Assembly (NCBI GenBank): GCA_950295325.1 | Contig: OX485803.1 | Coordinates: 61,023,554-61,087,553, forward strand | DNA: 64,000 nt | From: Polytrichum commune | Taxonomy: Eukaryota; Streptophyta; Polytrichopsida; Polytrichales; Polytrichaceae | Direction of reading: 5' to 3' | In this document: positions 23,271-35,423 of the stretch, one piece after another | Position numbering within the stretch: the first letter of the stretch is position 1 | Layout: the number at the start of each line of letters is the position of its first letter | Program-made: the position numbers and the translations under genes | Notes under the pieces: generated by a model | Told to the model about the DNA's origin: nothing | The model's database searches: none | What the model saw: only the letters and a program-made list of their open reading frames with translations

Positions 23271-26200
23271 TTAGTCACTCCAAGCATCCTCATCCCCCTT
23301 AACAGCAGTTCCGCCAGGTCTTTGTGCCTCTTCCTGCAAGAGTGAGGGACAGTACAATGTAAGAATACAAACTTGATCCTCATTACAGTTATCCTTAAAA
23401 GCCTCTTAAACACTCATGGTTTGGTAGGGAGTTTTGGTCCACTTTTGATATTTTGACACTTTTGACAGTAAGGAGTGTTCGAGTGGTGTCAGAAGCCCTA
23501 ATTTTAGTGAACTAATGTATAGGCGTTTGACTTTGGCAAAAAGATGGTTATATTAAAAAGAACTTGTTATCAAACATTCCAGAGTACCATATTGAACACT
23601 CCTTAAACATTGTAAATTGTTAAAAGTGGACCAAATCTCCTCACCAAGCCATGAGTTTCTGAGACTTTAAGGATAACTCTATTGATAGGTCAACAATGAA
23701 TTACAAAAAAATGTTAATGGTGACCATCTTCACATATATGGAGAGACACAATTCATACATTTTCAGTCGCAAGTGAGCAGAAATATGATGATTGCAAGAA
23801 TACTCACCAGGTCATCCATAGGGATGTGCTTTGGTGGTGCCCAGACAAGAATTTGACGATCACTGCTACCACTGTATAGCTCCTTTTGAGAATCAAAACA
23901 AGATATAACAAACAATAAGTTTCAACTCAAACATGATAAAAGAAAACTGCATATTGAGACTGCAAACATGAATCCCAGAGTCTCTCGATAATATGTAAAT
24001 TACTTCAACCTACCCGACTAAAAGATAGGGGGAGCTATGAGAAATTAAATTGTTGCTCTAGTACAATTTCTGGTTCATTCAACTTATCAAGTCAAGGTTA
24101 TAGCCTTTACAAATCATTAGTATAGAACAGCAAAGCTATGCTAGTAGAGCATCATCACAGCAATACCAAGCTGTTACGTTTGACCTTACCTGTAGTGAAG
24201 AAAGAAAATAAGGAGATGCAAGTGGTACCTGATCCTGTGAATGAAAAGCACAGCAGTTCACATCGTCATAATGCCCACTTAATTTTGAGTGCATCCGGCC
24301 ACTCCACACATCATAGGTCTGCAGAAAGCATAAAAGGCATTTTCAATACTTTGAAAGAACATTCTAGTATTATACAACATAAAAAGGAAGCTTTCATATT
24401 GTTATTTTTTCCGTCGTAAAATGACGCTCTCAGAAAGTGAAAGGCCATCAGCTCGCATGTACCACCTCTTGGACTTGCTTAATCTTCTCACAAAAGCTAC
24501 AAGATTCACAGACAAGTAAAATCTTAAGGTACTACAAACTAAGAGAAGGAATACTTGTATCAGGAACCATTTCTCACTCTGAAAAAAATTGTCATTACCT
24601 GAATTGCGTGGGCTGATCCAACAAAGAGCAGGGAAGAATCGGATGATGCTGCCATTTGATTCCCTTGACGAACCCTATTCCGTGTTGACTCATAATTCAC
24701 CAAGGTATTGTAACCTGTTTTTATATCCCACAAGCGCACCCTAGAATCTGTGCCTGGTATTTAGAAAACAAAACCTCAAGTTATTACATAAAGGATTTGC
24801 GACACCTACTCAAGAAAGTGGCCAATCAGTATATAGCCACCCAATTTTCCGGTCACTTCACAGGATGATCAAAAAGGCTATTATCATAATTAAAAATTCA
24901 AATTGAGTGGAGGTGGTTATAAGATGGAGGTTGGCATTGAATTTCATCTGGTTTCCAAAACCTACCAGCACTGAAAAGATATAAGCCATCATCAGACGCA
25001 TGCAGGGCTGTGACTTCGCCATAGTGAGCTGATGCTCGGTCATTTGTCAACAACAATCCTGGATGTTGTCTTTGAGCTTCGGACTCCTTGGTCATAGCAG
25101 CTTTAAGCAATGATGATGTTTTACTCAACTTGCCCCCCCGCTTTGACCCAAGTGGCTGCCCCTCTCTCTTAGAACTGCTGCTCACTGAAGCTGTTGCCTG
25201 TACTACGTCTTTTAGAACAACAGCTCTTTCAGCACAATAGTAAAGACCAAGACATATTTGTGTCTGCTACTGCAATTTTACCTTATGTCCTTCTCAAAAG
25301 ACGTACCCAAGGAATACAGAATTATAAGAATGGATACATTCAACATCTAATTCTAAAAAAAACCTGTGTGCTGTCCTCTCTGCTAGAACAAGGCAGGAAT
25401 GCATAGCTACACCAGATAAAAGTACACAATACTAGAAACAACAGCTTGCATGAGTTTCTCTATGAGATGTTAAATAAGCCTCCACCACATCTCCAGAAAA
25501 ATAAATGAGGTGGGAATATCCTTGTCATGGACAACCTACTAACCAGCAGCTAAAATTCCACAACCAGGAGAACTTTAGTGTCTGCACCAAAATAATCATC
25601 TTATGGGCAGGAGATATGAAGAGTTTGCACTTATATGGATGAAAACTTCAGTGACCCCTGGACCAATATAGTAAACAATCATAAGGCAAAGCCTGGCAAT
25701 ATAAGCACAGTATAATTCAATAGCTCACGCACTTGAGGGGCACTCTTGGATGGTTTAGGTCGTTGCTCTAATTGCGAGCGATTTAGGTTGAGCACTCGAA
25801 AGCATCCTGCTCGTCGAATATCCCAGAACCGTATAGCTCCATCACAACTCCCTGAATAAAGCTCCCACTCGCTAGAGACAGACCATTGCAACGCCCATAC
25901 TCCATCTGCTCATGCGTTCCCCAGTGTCAACAGGTTGAAACTCTCATACCCTAATAACAATTACAACAAGGGAACCCAAAACCAACATCAAGAGCAACCA
26001 AAACAAGTTTCATGACATTGAGTTCAAAATGATATAAGCAATAATCTCCCCAAATAAGAGTGCATGGCCATAAGTAACCATCCTGTTGGCTTTGTGAACA
26101 AAAACAGGGGAATTTGCACACAAAAAGTTTCATGACTAACCACAAACATTTTCAAAATTTCAACATCTTGCACTTCCAGAAATTTTTAAACAAAATAAAA

Positions 26201-28218
26201 TGTCTATAATCTGGCAGAAATTTCAATGCCCACATAACCATCTAGAAGAGACAACAAAACTTCTCTAGCTTGTCGAAAAAGTACCTCTATGCCCTGAAAG
26301 AGTATGAGTGCAAGCTCCCGTAGCCAAATCACAGAGGCGCACTCTTTCATCCTCTGTTCCTGAAGCTACCAGCATATGGGTTGTTGCTATAGTTGACATG
26401 GCAATTGCGTACACCTTGCCAGGCATATTGAACTGTAAAGCTACCTGCAACATACATGACCCAAACATTTAGATTTACTGTCCTAAAATGTATGACATGC
26501 TATAGACATATCCTAAATATGCACTGAATTAAGACATAAGCACAAGAACTGAAGCACAATGACTCCTACCACAAACTCTTAATGAGTTCTATAGCACAAT
26601 TTGAGTCATGTCTTGAAAAATCCATGAAACATGGCTACTGTCTCGGCCATTTGCTCTTAATTCATCGCCATCTCAAACTGAAGAACCTCTGGAGCACGCC
26701 ATTTTTGATTCCCACCACAAAGAGTCCTAATAAGCAGAATAGGTTCCTGAAAATATCTGGACAAGAGATGCACCTGCAGAGTATTTGTGTCCCAGAGGTT
26801 GATATTCTTATCAAAAGATCCTGTAATGAAGAGCCCTGTATCGATTGGATACCACTGCACAGATGACACTGAGAAGCGGTGCCCCTGTGGAATAGACTTG
26901 TCCACAGTGAAAAGTGCCTCATGCTTAGAAATGTTGAGGACGGGATCAAAAGAAGTTTCTTGTTGGGTGTCATAAGCCCCAACTGATCCATTTGCAGCTC
27001 CTGCCAGTAAATAGCGTGATTCTGCTGGGTCTATCTGCCACCCCCATGTGTTGAATAAAAAATTCTGTACATCCTCTAATTCGATGTATACCAATAACTT
27101 AAGAGGATATGAAACCATTCGACACCACGGCAAAAATACAAAAAATACAAAAACCAAAAACCACATGAACTTTCCTTCTCTTCTTCCTCCACTTTTGATC
27201 AATAATTTCCTAAATGGATTGTCTTAACGTCCGCGATTTTAGGGTTTCCCTGCAAAATTTGTAAAAAAATCCACTATCTTATTATGCTGCACCTTCTGCC
27301 AGATTATATTAGTGATTTGCTTCAGATTATCCTCAATTTCCCATTTCTCTTGAATTCATACCACAAACCTCTGTATTGTATCTTGTCAACAGTCAAGAAA
27401 TTCATTCCAACAGTCTCAGATAGAGAAAAATTCATGAATGCTCGGAACTTTTCAGTTACTGCAAAGCAAGGCTCCCTTCTCTCCATCTGTCTACGTCATC
27501 CTGCATAGACTCCCACCACTTTCACTAAAGGAAGAAAAACAAATAACTACAAAAAGGAACTGCAGATGACTCAAGAGGTCGATGCCAATTTCGTCACACT
27601 GCCCCTCAAAGCACCTGCGACACGACCTTCGCATCAACAACATTTCTTGCACCCTTGCTCGGTACCTTGAAGTGGCCTCAAGAAGAAACCACACAACAAT
27701 CACAAAGAGGAAAGTGCGAGTTCGAATTTGTAAACTCAATGACTCCACCGGAGCTTTCCCAACTCAGAAGGGAATAAAATCTCTATTACGGCTAGGTCAC
27801 AAAATTCCACATCCAAGGAACTCGTCGAGATTAGTGCAATTACAATTCAGCGCAGAAAATTTTCCATGCCACCCAGAGCGAGTAACGGCCGCTGCGCTTT
27901 TACACGCTCTCACAACCAAGAAGGAAGAAGAAAACCTGGAATAGGTACTTCTCTTCATTTATGGGGACTGAGAGCCAAAACCCCGAAGAAACACAAGTGC
28001 ACCATAATTCACCATATGGATACAAATTGCGGAAGAAAAAAAATTAGCACCACGTGTTGATGCCTAACCTGCAGGCTGTTGATGCCGCTTTTGTGAGCGC
28101 TCACAATTTCCTTGTGGCTGGCGAGCTCGATGTGGCGAGTCCGGTTGGCTCGCACATGCGTCGCGAGTGAGCTCGGGCGAGTGGCCCCGACCTCCCGCCC
28201 TCGCAATTCCCGCAGCAT
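23271..28218 (-). CDS. CSA: CSA/ERCC8-type WD40 protein
   Basis: Nine minus-strand exons: 28218-28069, 27034-26774, 26444-26285, 25905-25733, 25197-24966, 24753-24599, 24318-24229, 23882-23808 and 23333-23271. All are GT-AG with matching phases and give 452 residues (the Arabidopsis CSA is about 450). The N-terminus MLRELRGREVGA..LASHKEIVSAH matches the family helix that docks on DDB1. WD repeats are visible at FDKNINLWDTNT, EDERVRLCDLATG, DGAIRFWDIRRAGCFRVL, DSRVRLWDIKTG and SSDRQILVWAPP. The protein ends EDAWSD, as plant CSA ends in (K)DNWSD. By family it is the substrate receptor of the CUL4-DDB1 ubiquitin ligase acting in transcription-coupled nucleotide-excision repair in the nucleus. 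The start is the ATG at 28218; an in-frame GTG just before it is not the start. Intron 1 contains AAACCCTAAAA (telo-box-like, near 27237) and intron 8 carries a MITE. Confidence 0.95.
23387..23678. mobile_element. MITE in CSA intron 8
   Basis: About 290 bp with terminal inverted repeats of about 85-95 bp. The left end is AGTTATCCTTAAAAGCCTCT and the right end, reversed, is AGTTATCCTTAAAGTCTCAG. Both continue through AACTCATGG(T/C)TTGGT, TTTGGTCCACTTTT and AAGGAGTGTTC. Non-coding and wholly inside the last intron of CSA (23334-23807). No clear target duplication was seen. Confidence 0.78.
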
Positions 28219-30131
28219 CACGGCCGCCGCGACTTCATCAATCCCTCCCCGATGCAGACTAAATCCCGAGTACTCTACTTACGCAATTCCCGCCAATTTG
28301 TGTTGTGCTCATCGCTCTTGATCGATGAGCCTTCGAGTCGACGACAAGAGGACGGGAGGACGGCAGGACGGGAGGACGTCGTAGAATGAATAATATATTG
28401 TCGCCAAAAGTGGTCCCTAACCGATCGCTCATCCAAGAGCACTTTGAGGGCTATGAGAACTCGTCACAATGTTTCATCTGTATAGGTGCGATATCATTTA
28501 ATATTTCAAGATTTCGTGCATGATTTGATTGGTTATGACTGATAATCAATCATTCATCCAAAAAGTAGAAGGGTTATCATAATTTGTTGTTAAATTTCAT
28601 CCATAAAGACATAATATCATCTATGATTCTGAGATATTGTCCATGAGCTAAACAGTTATGATTGATGGTCTCCTCTTGTTGATAATCTATTCCATCACCG
28701 GTCACTCATCCAAGTGGAGAGAGCACTTCCACCAACTTTTCTATCCATGCTATAAGGTACCTGTCCTACCTAGGCAGCTTGGTGGAAATCATATTATTTT
28801 ATAAAACTTTGAAAGTTATAGAAAAGTGAATATTCCCAAAAATAATAATTTAGAAACGATGATTTTCAATTTGATCTTTTTGAGGATGAATTGAATTATT
28901 CGATCTTAGATTCAAAACCGCCCAAGTAAGATGGTATTGACTATTTTTTCTATAAGGTGGATAGGGCTAAGGTGGACACTTTCCAACTCCACGAGCATTT
29001 ATGGCTATTGGATTTGAATGGGAATTGTCTCATCCAATTATTAATTGCGAATTATGAAAATTGTCATTCCAAGTTTTGGAATCAGAGTTGAGATGCAAAA
29101 ATTATAAGAGGCCATAGTGTAGATTCTTTTTCTTTTTGTTCAATTAGTACATAAGTCCTCTCAAATATGTTCATTAGTGAACCTAAAATGATGACTATAA
29201 CTTGAGCGCGTTGTCCAATCTCATTGGAACACGTGTAATTTGGGTGTACAATTTTAACTACAAGCAAGCCATACACGAGTGTCCACAAAGATTTTTGGGC
29301 ATAATCGATCAAAATCCTAGTTTTCCAAGTCCAACTAGTTTACATGTTGCCATCTTCTGCCTTTCTTTGATAATTTGAGGTATATTCCATAGAATCCTTT
29401 AAAAACGATCAGTAAGTTTCCTAAAGTTTGGAACATCAACCATTTATTTCTCAAACTCGACATGTTCATTTGTAACTGGTCCTCCCCGTTCAAATATACC
29501 ACTCAAATATAGGTGTTTGATTTATTTTGGGGGGGTAAGTGACACCTTAGTGTATTTGGAGGACATGTTACACTGCGGAATTGCACTCCGCAAATCGCAA
29601 CAGTCATTTCCATTCCAAAATAGTCCTCCACTTTCCGCTACTTTTAAAGTTCAAAGGAATGTTTTAGTTGGGTGATTGGATGAACATTCCACTCTTCATT
29701 GAGACTCTAGTAAATGGCAACTTGCATGAGTGGTTATGAAATAAAACCCCCCTATATACAACCCAAATTATAGAGAAAAACAAAGATACACGTATCAATG
29801 ATGCGCTGGATGATAGAGCCGTGTATTTATACTAAAATTTTCAATTCAATGTGATAAATGTATTGACTACATACACAAATGTAAATGGTGAAAAGAATAG
29901 ATCTTTCTTATGGATACAATACACTTTCATCTTCCATTGAGAAAGTTATCGGAAGACATTTTCATCTATAGGATGTATCCTGTAACTCATATTAATGACA
30001 CTACAACATACATTGACCTATTGTCAATTTTTTTTTGGTAGACTTGAAGGTCCTATTATGTACATCTACTTCTACTTTAAAGTTCTCAGTAGTCTTGTGA
30101 TCTGTAGACTTCAAGAAGAATGAAACTTTCC

Positions 30132-30167
<36 letters not shown>

Positions 30168-31240
30168 TAATGCCTAAAATAACACCCATTTTTACCCATT
30201 GTTAGTTAATAAGTGTTACGAAGGGTGGAGACTGTGGGAAATTGCAAAACTTGTTTCTATAAGTGAACACCAAGCGCATGTGTGCATGTGCACACACACA
30301 AACACATTGTTCATTTGAGATTGAACCAAATATTTGCCTATAACATCCTAATTATTTTAGGTTCAAGAGCAAATATGAATGAGGGCGTCTATGTCACAAA
30401 TTTTTGAGATTTTATTTTACTTTATTTCCATGTGATGGTCAATAAGATAACTTTATTCATATGAGCTCCAAAAATTCACAAGGAGAATGGTTGTGGCCTC
30501 GACTTGGATTCTCTTATAGCATAGATTCATCTTTTGTGTTCCATATCATTGCTCAGATGATAAGATGTGTTCAAATGCCTTAACTTCATATTTAGTCTAA
30601 AGCAATGGGATTCTCGCATTTGGAGACTTTATTCTCAAATCTATTATTGGGTCCATGAACACAACTCATCAATTGAGTAATGTTATGTCATATTAGAAGT
30701 GTTCTAAAAATCAAACCTACAAGGAATCATGTTAAGGCATGTGGTCCAATTGTGTGCACTTCCAACTCCATATGTAGGTTCAACCATTCAATCAACGTGA
30801 AAATTATCTCTGATCCAATTAGCTATTGTGTATTACAAAGGTTATCTTGTCAACATCTAGCCCTGTCCTCTACTACATGGGAAAACTATCATAGAGGACG
30901 CTCAATTTCATCTTTACGAGTGTTAGAACGTAGTTTCCACGCATTGGTTTTTAATAGGGTCCCCACTAATGTAAGATTGACACATGGCAAAAATTGAGTG
31001 GAAATTAATTAACATAAATTGTTGAATAGAGAGCCCCCTATGGTACTTGAGCCCTTAGTTACTTGGGAAATGTAGTTCTGGTATATTGCACAGGACCTAC
31101 TTACAATGGAAAAAACACAAAGAGATGAGTCAGTCGTTGTTTGCAAAATCTGGAACTGACAAGGTGGACATTTCCGAGTTGGAGAATCATTTCAATTTTA
31201 CTAGACTTGCAGTGTTACAAATCATGTCTAACAATATTTA
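28219..31240. other. Gene-free spacer
   Basis: 28219-28400 is the probable CSA promoter, with a short GGACGGGA-type tandem run at 28347-28378. A (TA)n microsatellite lies at about 30134-30165. 29480-29520 contains the ACCACTCAAATATAGGTG block of the dispersed repeat. No gene is supported; the frame at 30680-30997 has no recognisable domain. Confidence 0.55.
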
Positions 31241-31517
31241 GGGCCACTTCACACACAAGCCAAGAGCCATGACCATGAAATTGTGAGAGCCCAAAAGAAA
31301 GTGTCCAAAGGCCATCCCAACATGCCTCCAAAATCATGTAGTGTGGTTTACAAATCCTCAAGTGTAGTGTGAAGTCATATGTGACCGGGCCCTCAACCAA
31401 ATGCTATTTCAATGAATTTCTATTCATGTGGATCCTCACACATGATAAACTAGAATAAATCAATGGTTGTGAGCGTTTGGATTGCCATGGTCTCCCAATT
31501 CTGTGTTAGACCTACCT
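31241..31517 (-). mobile_element. Truncated Harbinger-like MITE, empty-site copy
   Basis: Starts GGGCCACTTCACACACAAG after a TTA and is an inverted relative of the element at 49351-50229. The two share GCCTTTGGACA, TTTTGGGCTCTCA, AAATAGCATTTGGTTGAGGG and TCACATATGACTT. It stops at about 31517, where it abuts the dispersed CACTCAAATATA repeat. At 31338-31340 it keeps one uninterrupted TAC where the 49-kb copy carries TAA plus a 374-bp insertion. Confidence 0.75.
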
Positions 31518-33164
31518 AACCATACATCACTCAAATATAAGTGTGCAAATTATTGTTATGTTGGATTCATGCACATCTACTTTAGCATCCATAAGATTCC
31601 ATTCAAAGAACTTGGGTATCATATGGAGAGAGAGAGAGTTGCCAATGTGGGAAGGTCTGTTGGCCAACTACTAGTCACACACCCATGCGTGTGGGTTGGT
31701 GGAGGGTACATTGCCTGCTTTTCAATATGTGACTGTGTTTTTGTGGGAGAGTAGAAAGTTAATGGTTCAAGTGGGAGAACAAAGGCTTAGTTTTCTCAAG
31801 TTTGCGTTTGTTACGAACAAGATAAGATAAGTATTTGATTGCATTTTGGTGCATGAAAGTCTTGAAGGTTTTGATATAAGAGTTATGGAGTTGTAGGTCT
31901 AGGAGGTGTTGGATGGATGGGTAGTGTATGGCACCGCAAACGCATGCCGTGATGATGATGGAATCCGGGGTGTTCCAACCAATTTATTGAAGGTGTTTGG
32001 TAGGAGGAAGGTAATTGGAAAACTTCATTGCATTGGCTTCATCAAAGAAGCAATCATTACAATACATGCATTCCACATATTAGATGCGGATATGGGGGGA
32101 TGGGTGGAAAGGTGGGTTAGCATCCGGGAGGTTTCTTATACACAAAGAATGTAAAGCTGGAGCCTAGCAAGGCATGTACATGTACATTTAGATTCATAAC
32201 AAGTACATGGGAGTAGCCACGAAAGTATCGTGTCATTTAAGGGGATATGGGCGTTGCTACTTGCATGGTGCAACATCAAGTGGCAGGGCATGATTTGAGG
32301 AGTCTTAGGAGGGCATGTATAGTTTGATTATGTTTGTTGGTGTGTAGGTTGTTGAGTTGTTGGTTGGAGCAATTGGAAAGTAGGTGGAGCCATGTGTTTG
32401 TTTGAGTTGGTGTTACAAAGATTGCATATGGAGGATGGGAAGATCCGGAGGGCGAGAAATTTATAGGTGTTGCCCATATATATGTTGTACCCGGGGGTGG
32501 ACTCTTCGCTGAAAACCTAAATGACATGCGTGGGTCGCTATGAACTTAAACCCCTATATTCAAGAAGGTTATAGAGAGAAAAAAATTTACATACTAACAA
32601 TAAGCTAGAAAATGAACTCATATATTTATACAGAGTTTTTTAATGTAATTTAATAAATGCCTCCACTACATATACAAAATACAAATCTTGAATTAAATGA
32701 GCATTTATTACATATAAAACCTTGGTGCACTTTGACATGTAAGAGTAGCACATCAAACATCTCAAATAATCACTTGAATAAGGACAACTATATTACAGAC
32801 CTTCAACAAATGGCAACATTTACATTCCTTGAGGTTCTCAAAACAAATGATATATCTCATGCTTGAACTAGAAGTTAAATTGGCTCTTTGTCCAGAATGT
32901 CAAACATGTTCATGATAACTTATCATATAGGAGAACATTTTTTTGAAATGAACAAAAACGTTCATTTCAAATGGTGTTTACAAAATAAGAGTCTAGGTTT
33001 AAGGTTTTGGATTTTGTTGTGGTTGTGCATGCGCCGTTTCTAGAGACGTTGCATTTCCTACTGTACTTGTTATTGGAAAGAATTAGCTCAGCCATCTCAA
33101 TGTGTGCCATGGAAACCAGAATCTAAGAGTTTGAGTGAAGTTTTGACCATGCCAACTTCAAGAG
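31518..33164. other. Gene-free stretch
   Basis: No gene is supported. It holds a partial dispersed repeat at its left end and a perfect 11-bp-stem hairpin at 32943-32970 (TTGAAATGAAC / GTTCATTTCAA). Open frames here are short and unrecognised. Confidence 0.5.
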
Positions 33165-33458
33165 ATGAATCTCACTTTCAAGAAAATTCTACTTCAAGCC
33201 AAAGCCTTTTTGAAACAAAATAACCTAGAAAGCAACACTTACGATGATAATGAATTTAGAAGCGCCAGTCATGATGACCATTTGAGTAGTTTAGGTTATT
33301 TATTTACTTTTGGTTTGCAAAAAAATGACAGTGTTGAAGACCCTCATGCTTATTCTTGCAAAAAAAACCACGTTTTAGCCTTGTTAAGGCTTTTGTACAA
33401 ATATTGGATTGTAATCCTAGAGCTTATAATTTTTTTCCATGAATTTTGTGTGTTTTGA
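33165..33458 (+). CDS. Hypothetical ORF, perhaps a detached 5' exon
   Basis: A 97-codon frame beginning MNLTFKKILLQAKAFLKQ, rich in charged residues in the first 60 positions and hydrophobic at the end. I do not recognise it. It lies upstream and on the same strand as the degraded multi-exon gene at 35.4-39.3 kb and might belong to it. The 84-bp repeat that recurs at 35218 begins about 110 bp downstream. It could equally be chance. Confidence 0.25.
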   Translation: MNLTFKKILLQAKAFLKQNNLESNTYDDNEFRSASHDDHLSSLGYLFTFGLQKNDSVEDPHAYSCKKNHVLALLRLLYKYWIVILELIIFFHEFCVF

Positions 33459-33568
33459 AACATTTTGAATCAACTTCGAAACACAGGTTGTAACTATGCT
33501 CATGCCTTTCAGGCTCTCAGCGTGTTGAATAGCATGAGCTGCCGGTGATGGTGAAGTCTGATGGGTTC

Positions 33569-33652
33569 GCTTGATGGGTTTGTAGTGCATCAAAGAATTT
33601 CAATGAAAAAGCTTCAAGGTTGAAATTGAAGCTTCAAATGTTTCTAAAAGGT
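33569..33652 (+). repeat. 84-bp direct repeat, copy A
   Basis: GCTTGATGGGTTTGTAGTGC to TTTCTAAAAGGT. It is repeated in the same orientation at 35218-35301 with about three differences. Sequence similarity stops sharply at both ends of the pair. Confidence 0.92.
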
Positions 33653-34524
33653 TGAAGGCACGGTGCTAAGAAGATTGTGCGCTATAAGGTAAACATGGGC
33701 TTCTTTTATGGTAGTGTTTAAAATTTTTGTAGTACCTTCTATTTTCCCTACACTCTTGTTGTAAATTCCTCTCAATGTTATCCTACCATACATCAGAATA
33801 GTATAATTCTTAACCAACTCACTATCTTCAAGTGAAATTTGATACACTTATTGAGTACCTTACTAAAAGTTCACACATTAAAATTTAGCTCAAACGGAGC
33901 TTGAACCAAAAAGTTATGCATGATTTACTAACTCAACATTTTTTGCATGAATGTTGTATTTTTTCATCCAGTTACTAAAACCTTCATAACTTCTAACCTT
34001 CAAGTCCAATCAACCTCAAAATTTTACACACAATAGATAAGTAAGATCAAAAGGTAACATCAAATTTTTATAGCCATAGCTACAAAATTCTAAAAGATTC
34101 ATATTTTTTAACATTGTTATTTTAGTTGGCTTTACTTCTAGATACCCTTCTCCTCAACTCTTTACAACTTTTTCATCCAAAAGACTGAAGCTTCCAAATT
34201 TTTACCTTAACACTTATATCTCACAATGCACATTATCTCAAATTTTCATATCAATTGAATACAATCCTTCACTACAAAGTTCTGCTCATTTAGTAACCAA
34301 TAAAACAATACAAATAGTGCACTTAGTGCAACTTATTCACTCTAAAACTCTCACTCCAACACCTTCAAGTATCATAGAGCTTCCTAAACACTTCTCTATC
34401 TCAAAATGCTCAAAGTTCCTCCAAGTCTATACAAACACCAATTCCAAATGCTAACTTTCCCCCCTCAACACCCTTCTAATACCCCTTAAATATTCTTCCA
34501 CCTTGCCCCCTTCGGCCAATATGA

Positions 34525-34750
34525 TATCTTTGGAGTAAAGACCTCTAAAACCCCTAAGTCACTAACTAATAGGAGACTTTTGGGTTAAAGGCTTCTAAAA
34601 CCCTTATCCCGCTAGAAATATGAAAGGTTAAGGTTAAAGGCTTATCTAGCAAGCCAATAGGAACGTTTGGGTTTAAGGCTTCTAGAACCCTTATCCGGCT
34701 AACCAATAGGAATCTTTAAAATTAGGCCTTCTAGAACCCCTAGGTAGTTA
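34525..34750. repeat. Imperfect 40-48-bp tandem repeat
   Basis: About five units built on AATAGGA..TTAAAGGCTTCTAAAACCCTTATCC, for example starting at 34568, 34656 and 34704. It lies within the 1.57-kb segment enclosed by the 84-bp direct repeats. Confidence 0.75.
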
Positions 34751-35217
34751 GGTTACAGCCACCGCCGGTAAATTTTATCCTTCCCAAATCCTACCTACCA
34801 CATTCTTATACCAAGTCACCCGGTCTTGAACTTAAGACCGGTTGTTAACTTAAACAACTAACTTAGATTATCATATTAATTTCTATTTGAAATAACAATA
34901 ACATATAAAAATGCCTAAGTTCTAACTAGTAGCCGGCCCACATCACGATAACGGATTTCCTTACCTTCACCTAGCCCTTGCTTTCATAAGGTGTTGAAAA
35001 TGAGACATTAATACCCATAAAAAAAACAAATGAAGAAGCAAGAAAAAACATTAAAATTTCAACAAAGTGAGTTCCGGTTCCGAGACTGGGTTTTTGGAAT
35101 TTTAAGGTTTTCTTCTTGCCTCCTCATGTCTTGTTTTTGTCCTTCCTCTTGCACTTGTTTATCTTCATTACTTGTATTTTGCCTTGATATGTATGCTTGG
35201 AAGTTATTGTGTGGTTT

Positions 35218-35301
35218 GCTTGATGGGTTTGTAATGCATCAAAGAATTTCAATGAAGAAGCTTCAAGATTGAAATTGAAGCTTCAAATGTTTCTAAAAGG
35301 T
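35218..35301 (+). repeat. 84-bp direct repeat, copy B
   Basis: Partner of 33569-33652. The pair encloses 1565 bp with no convincing coding frame, and together they precede the degraded gene starting near 35424. Confidence 0.92.
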
Positions 35302-35423
35302 GGGGCTTAGCTTTTTGTTTTGAATGGTTGTTTGTTGACAAATAATGCTTATTCAGTTGGATTGAATGTTATTTTTTTAATAGTTGTATGTTTATTTTAT
35401 TTTATTTGTAATTTATATTTCAG

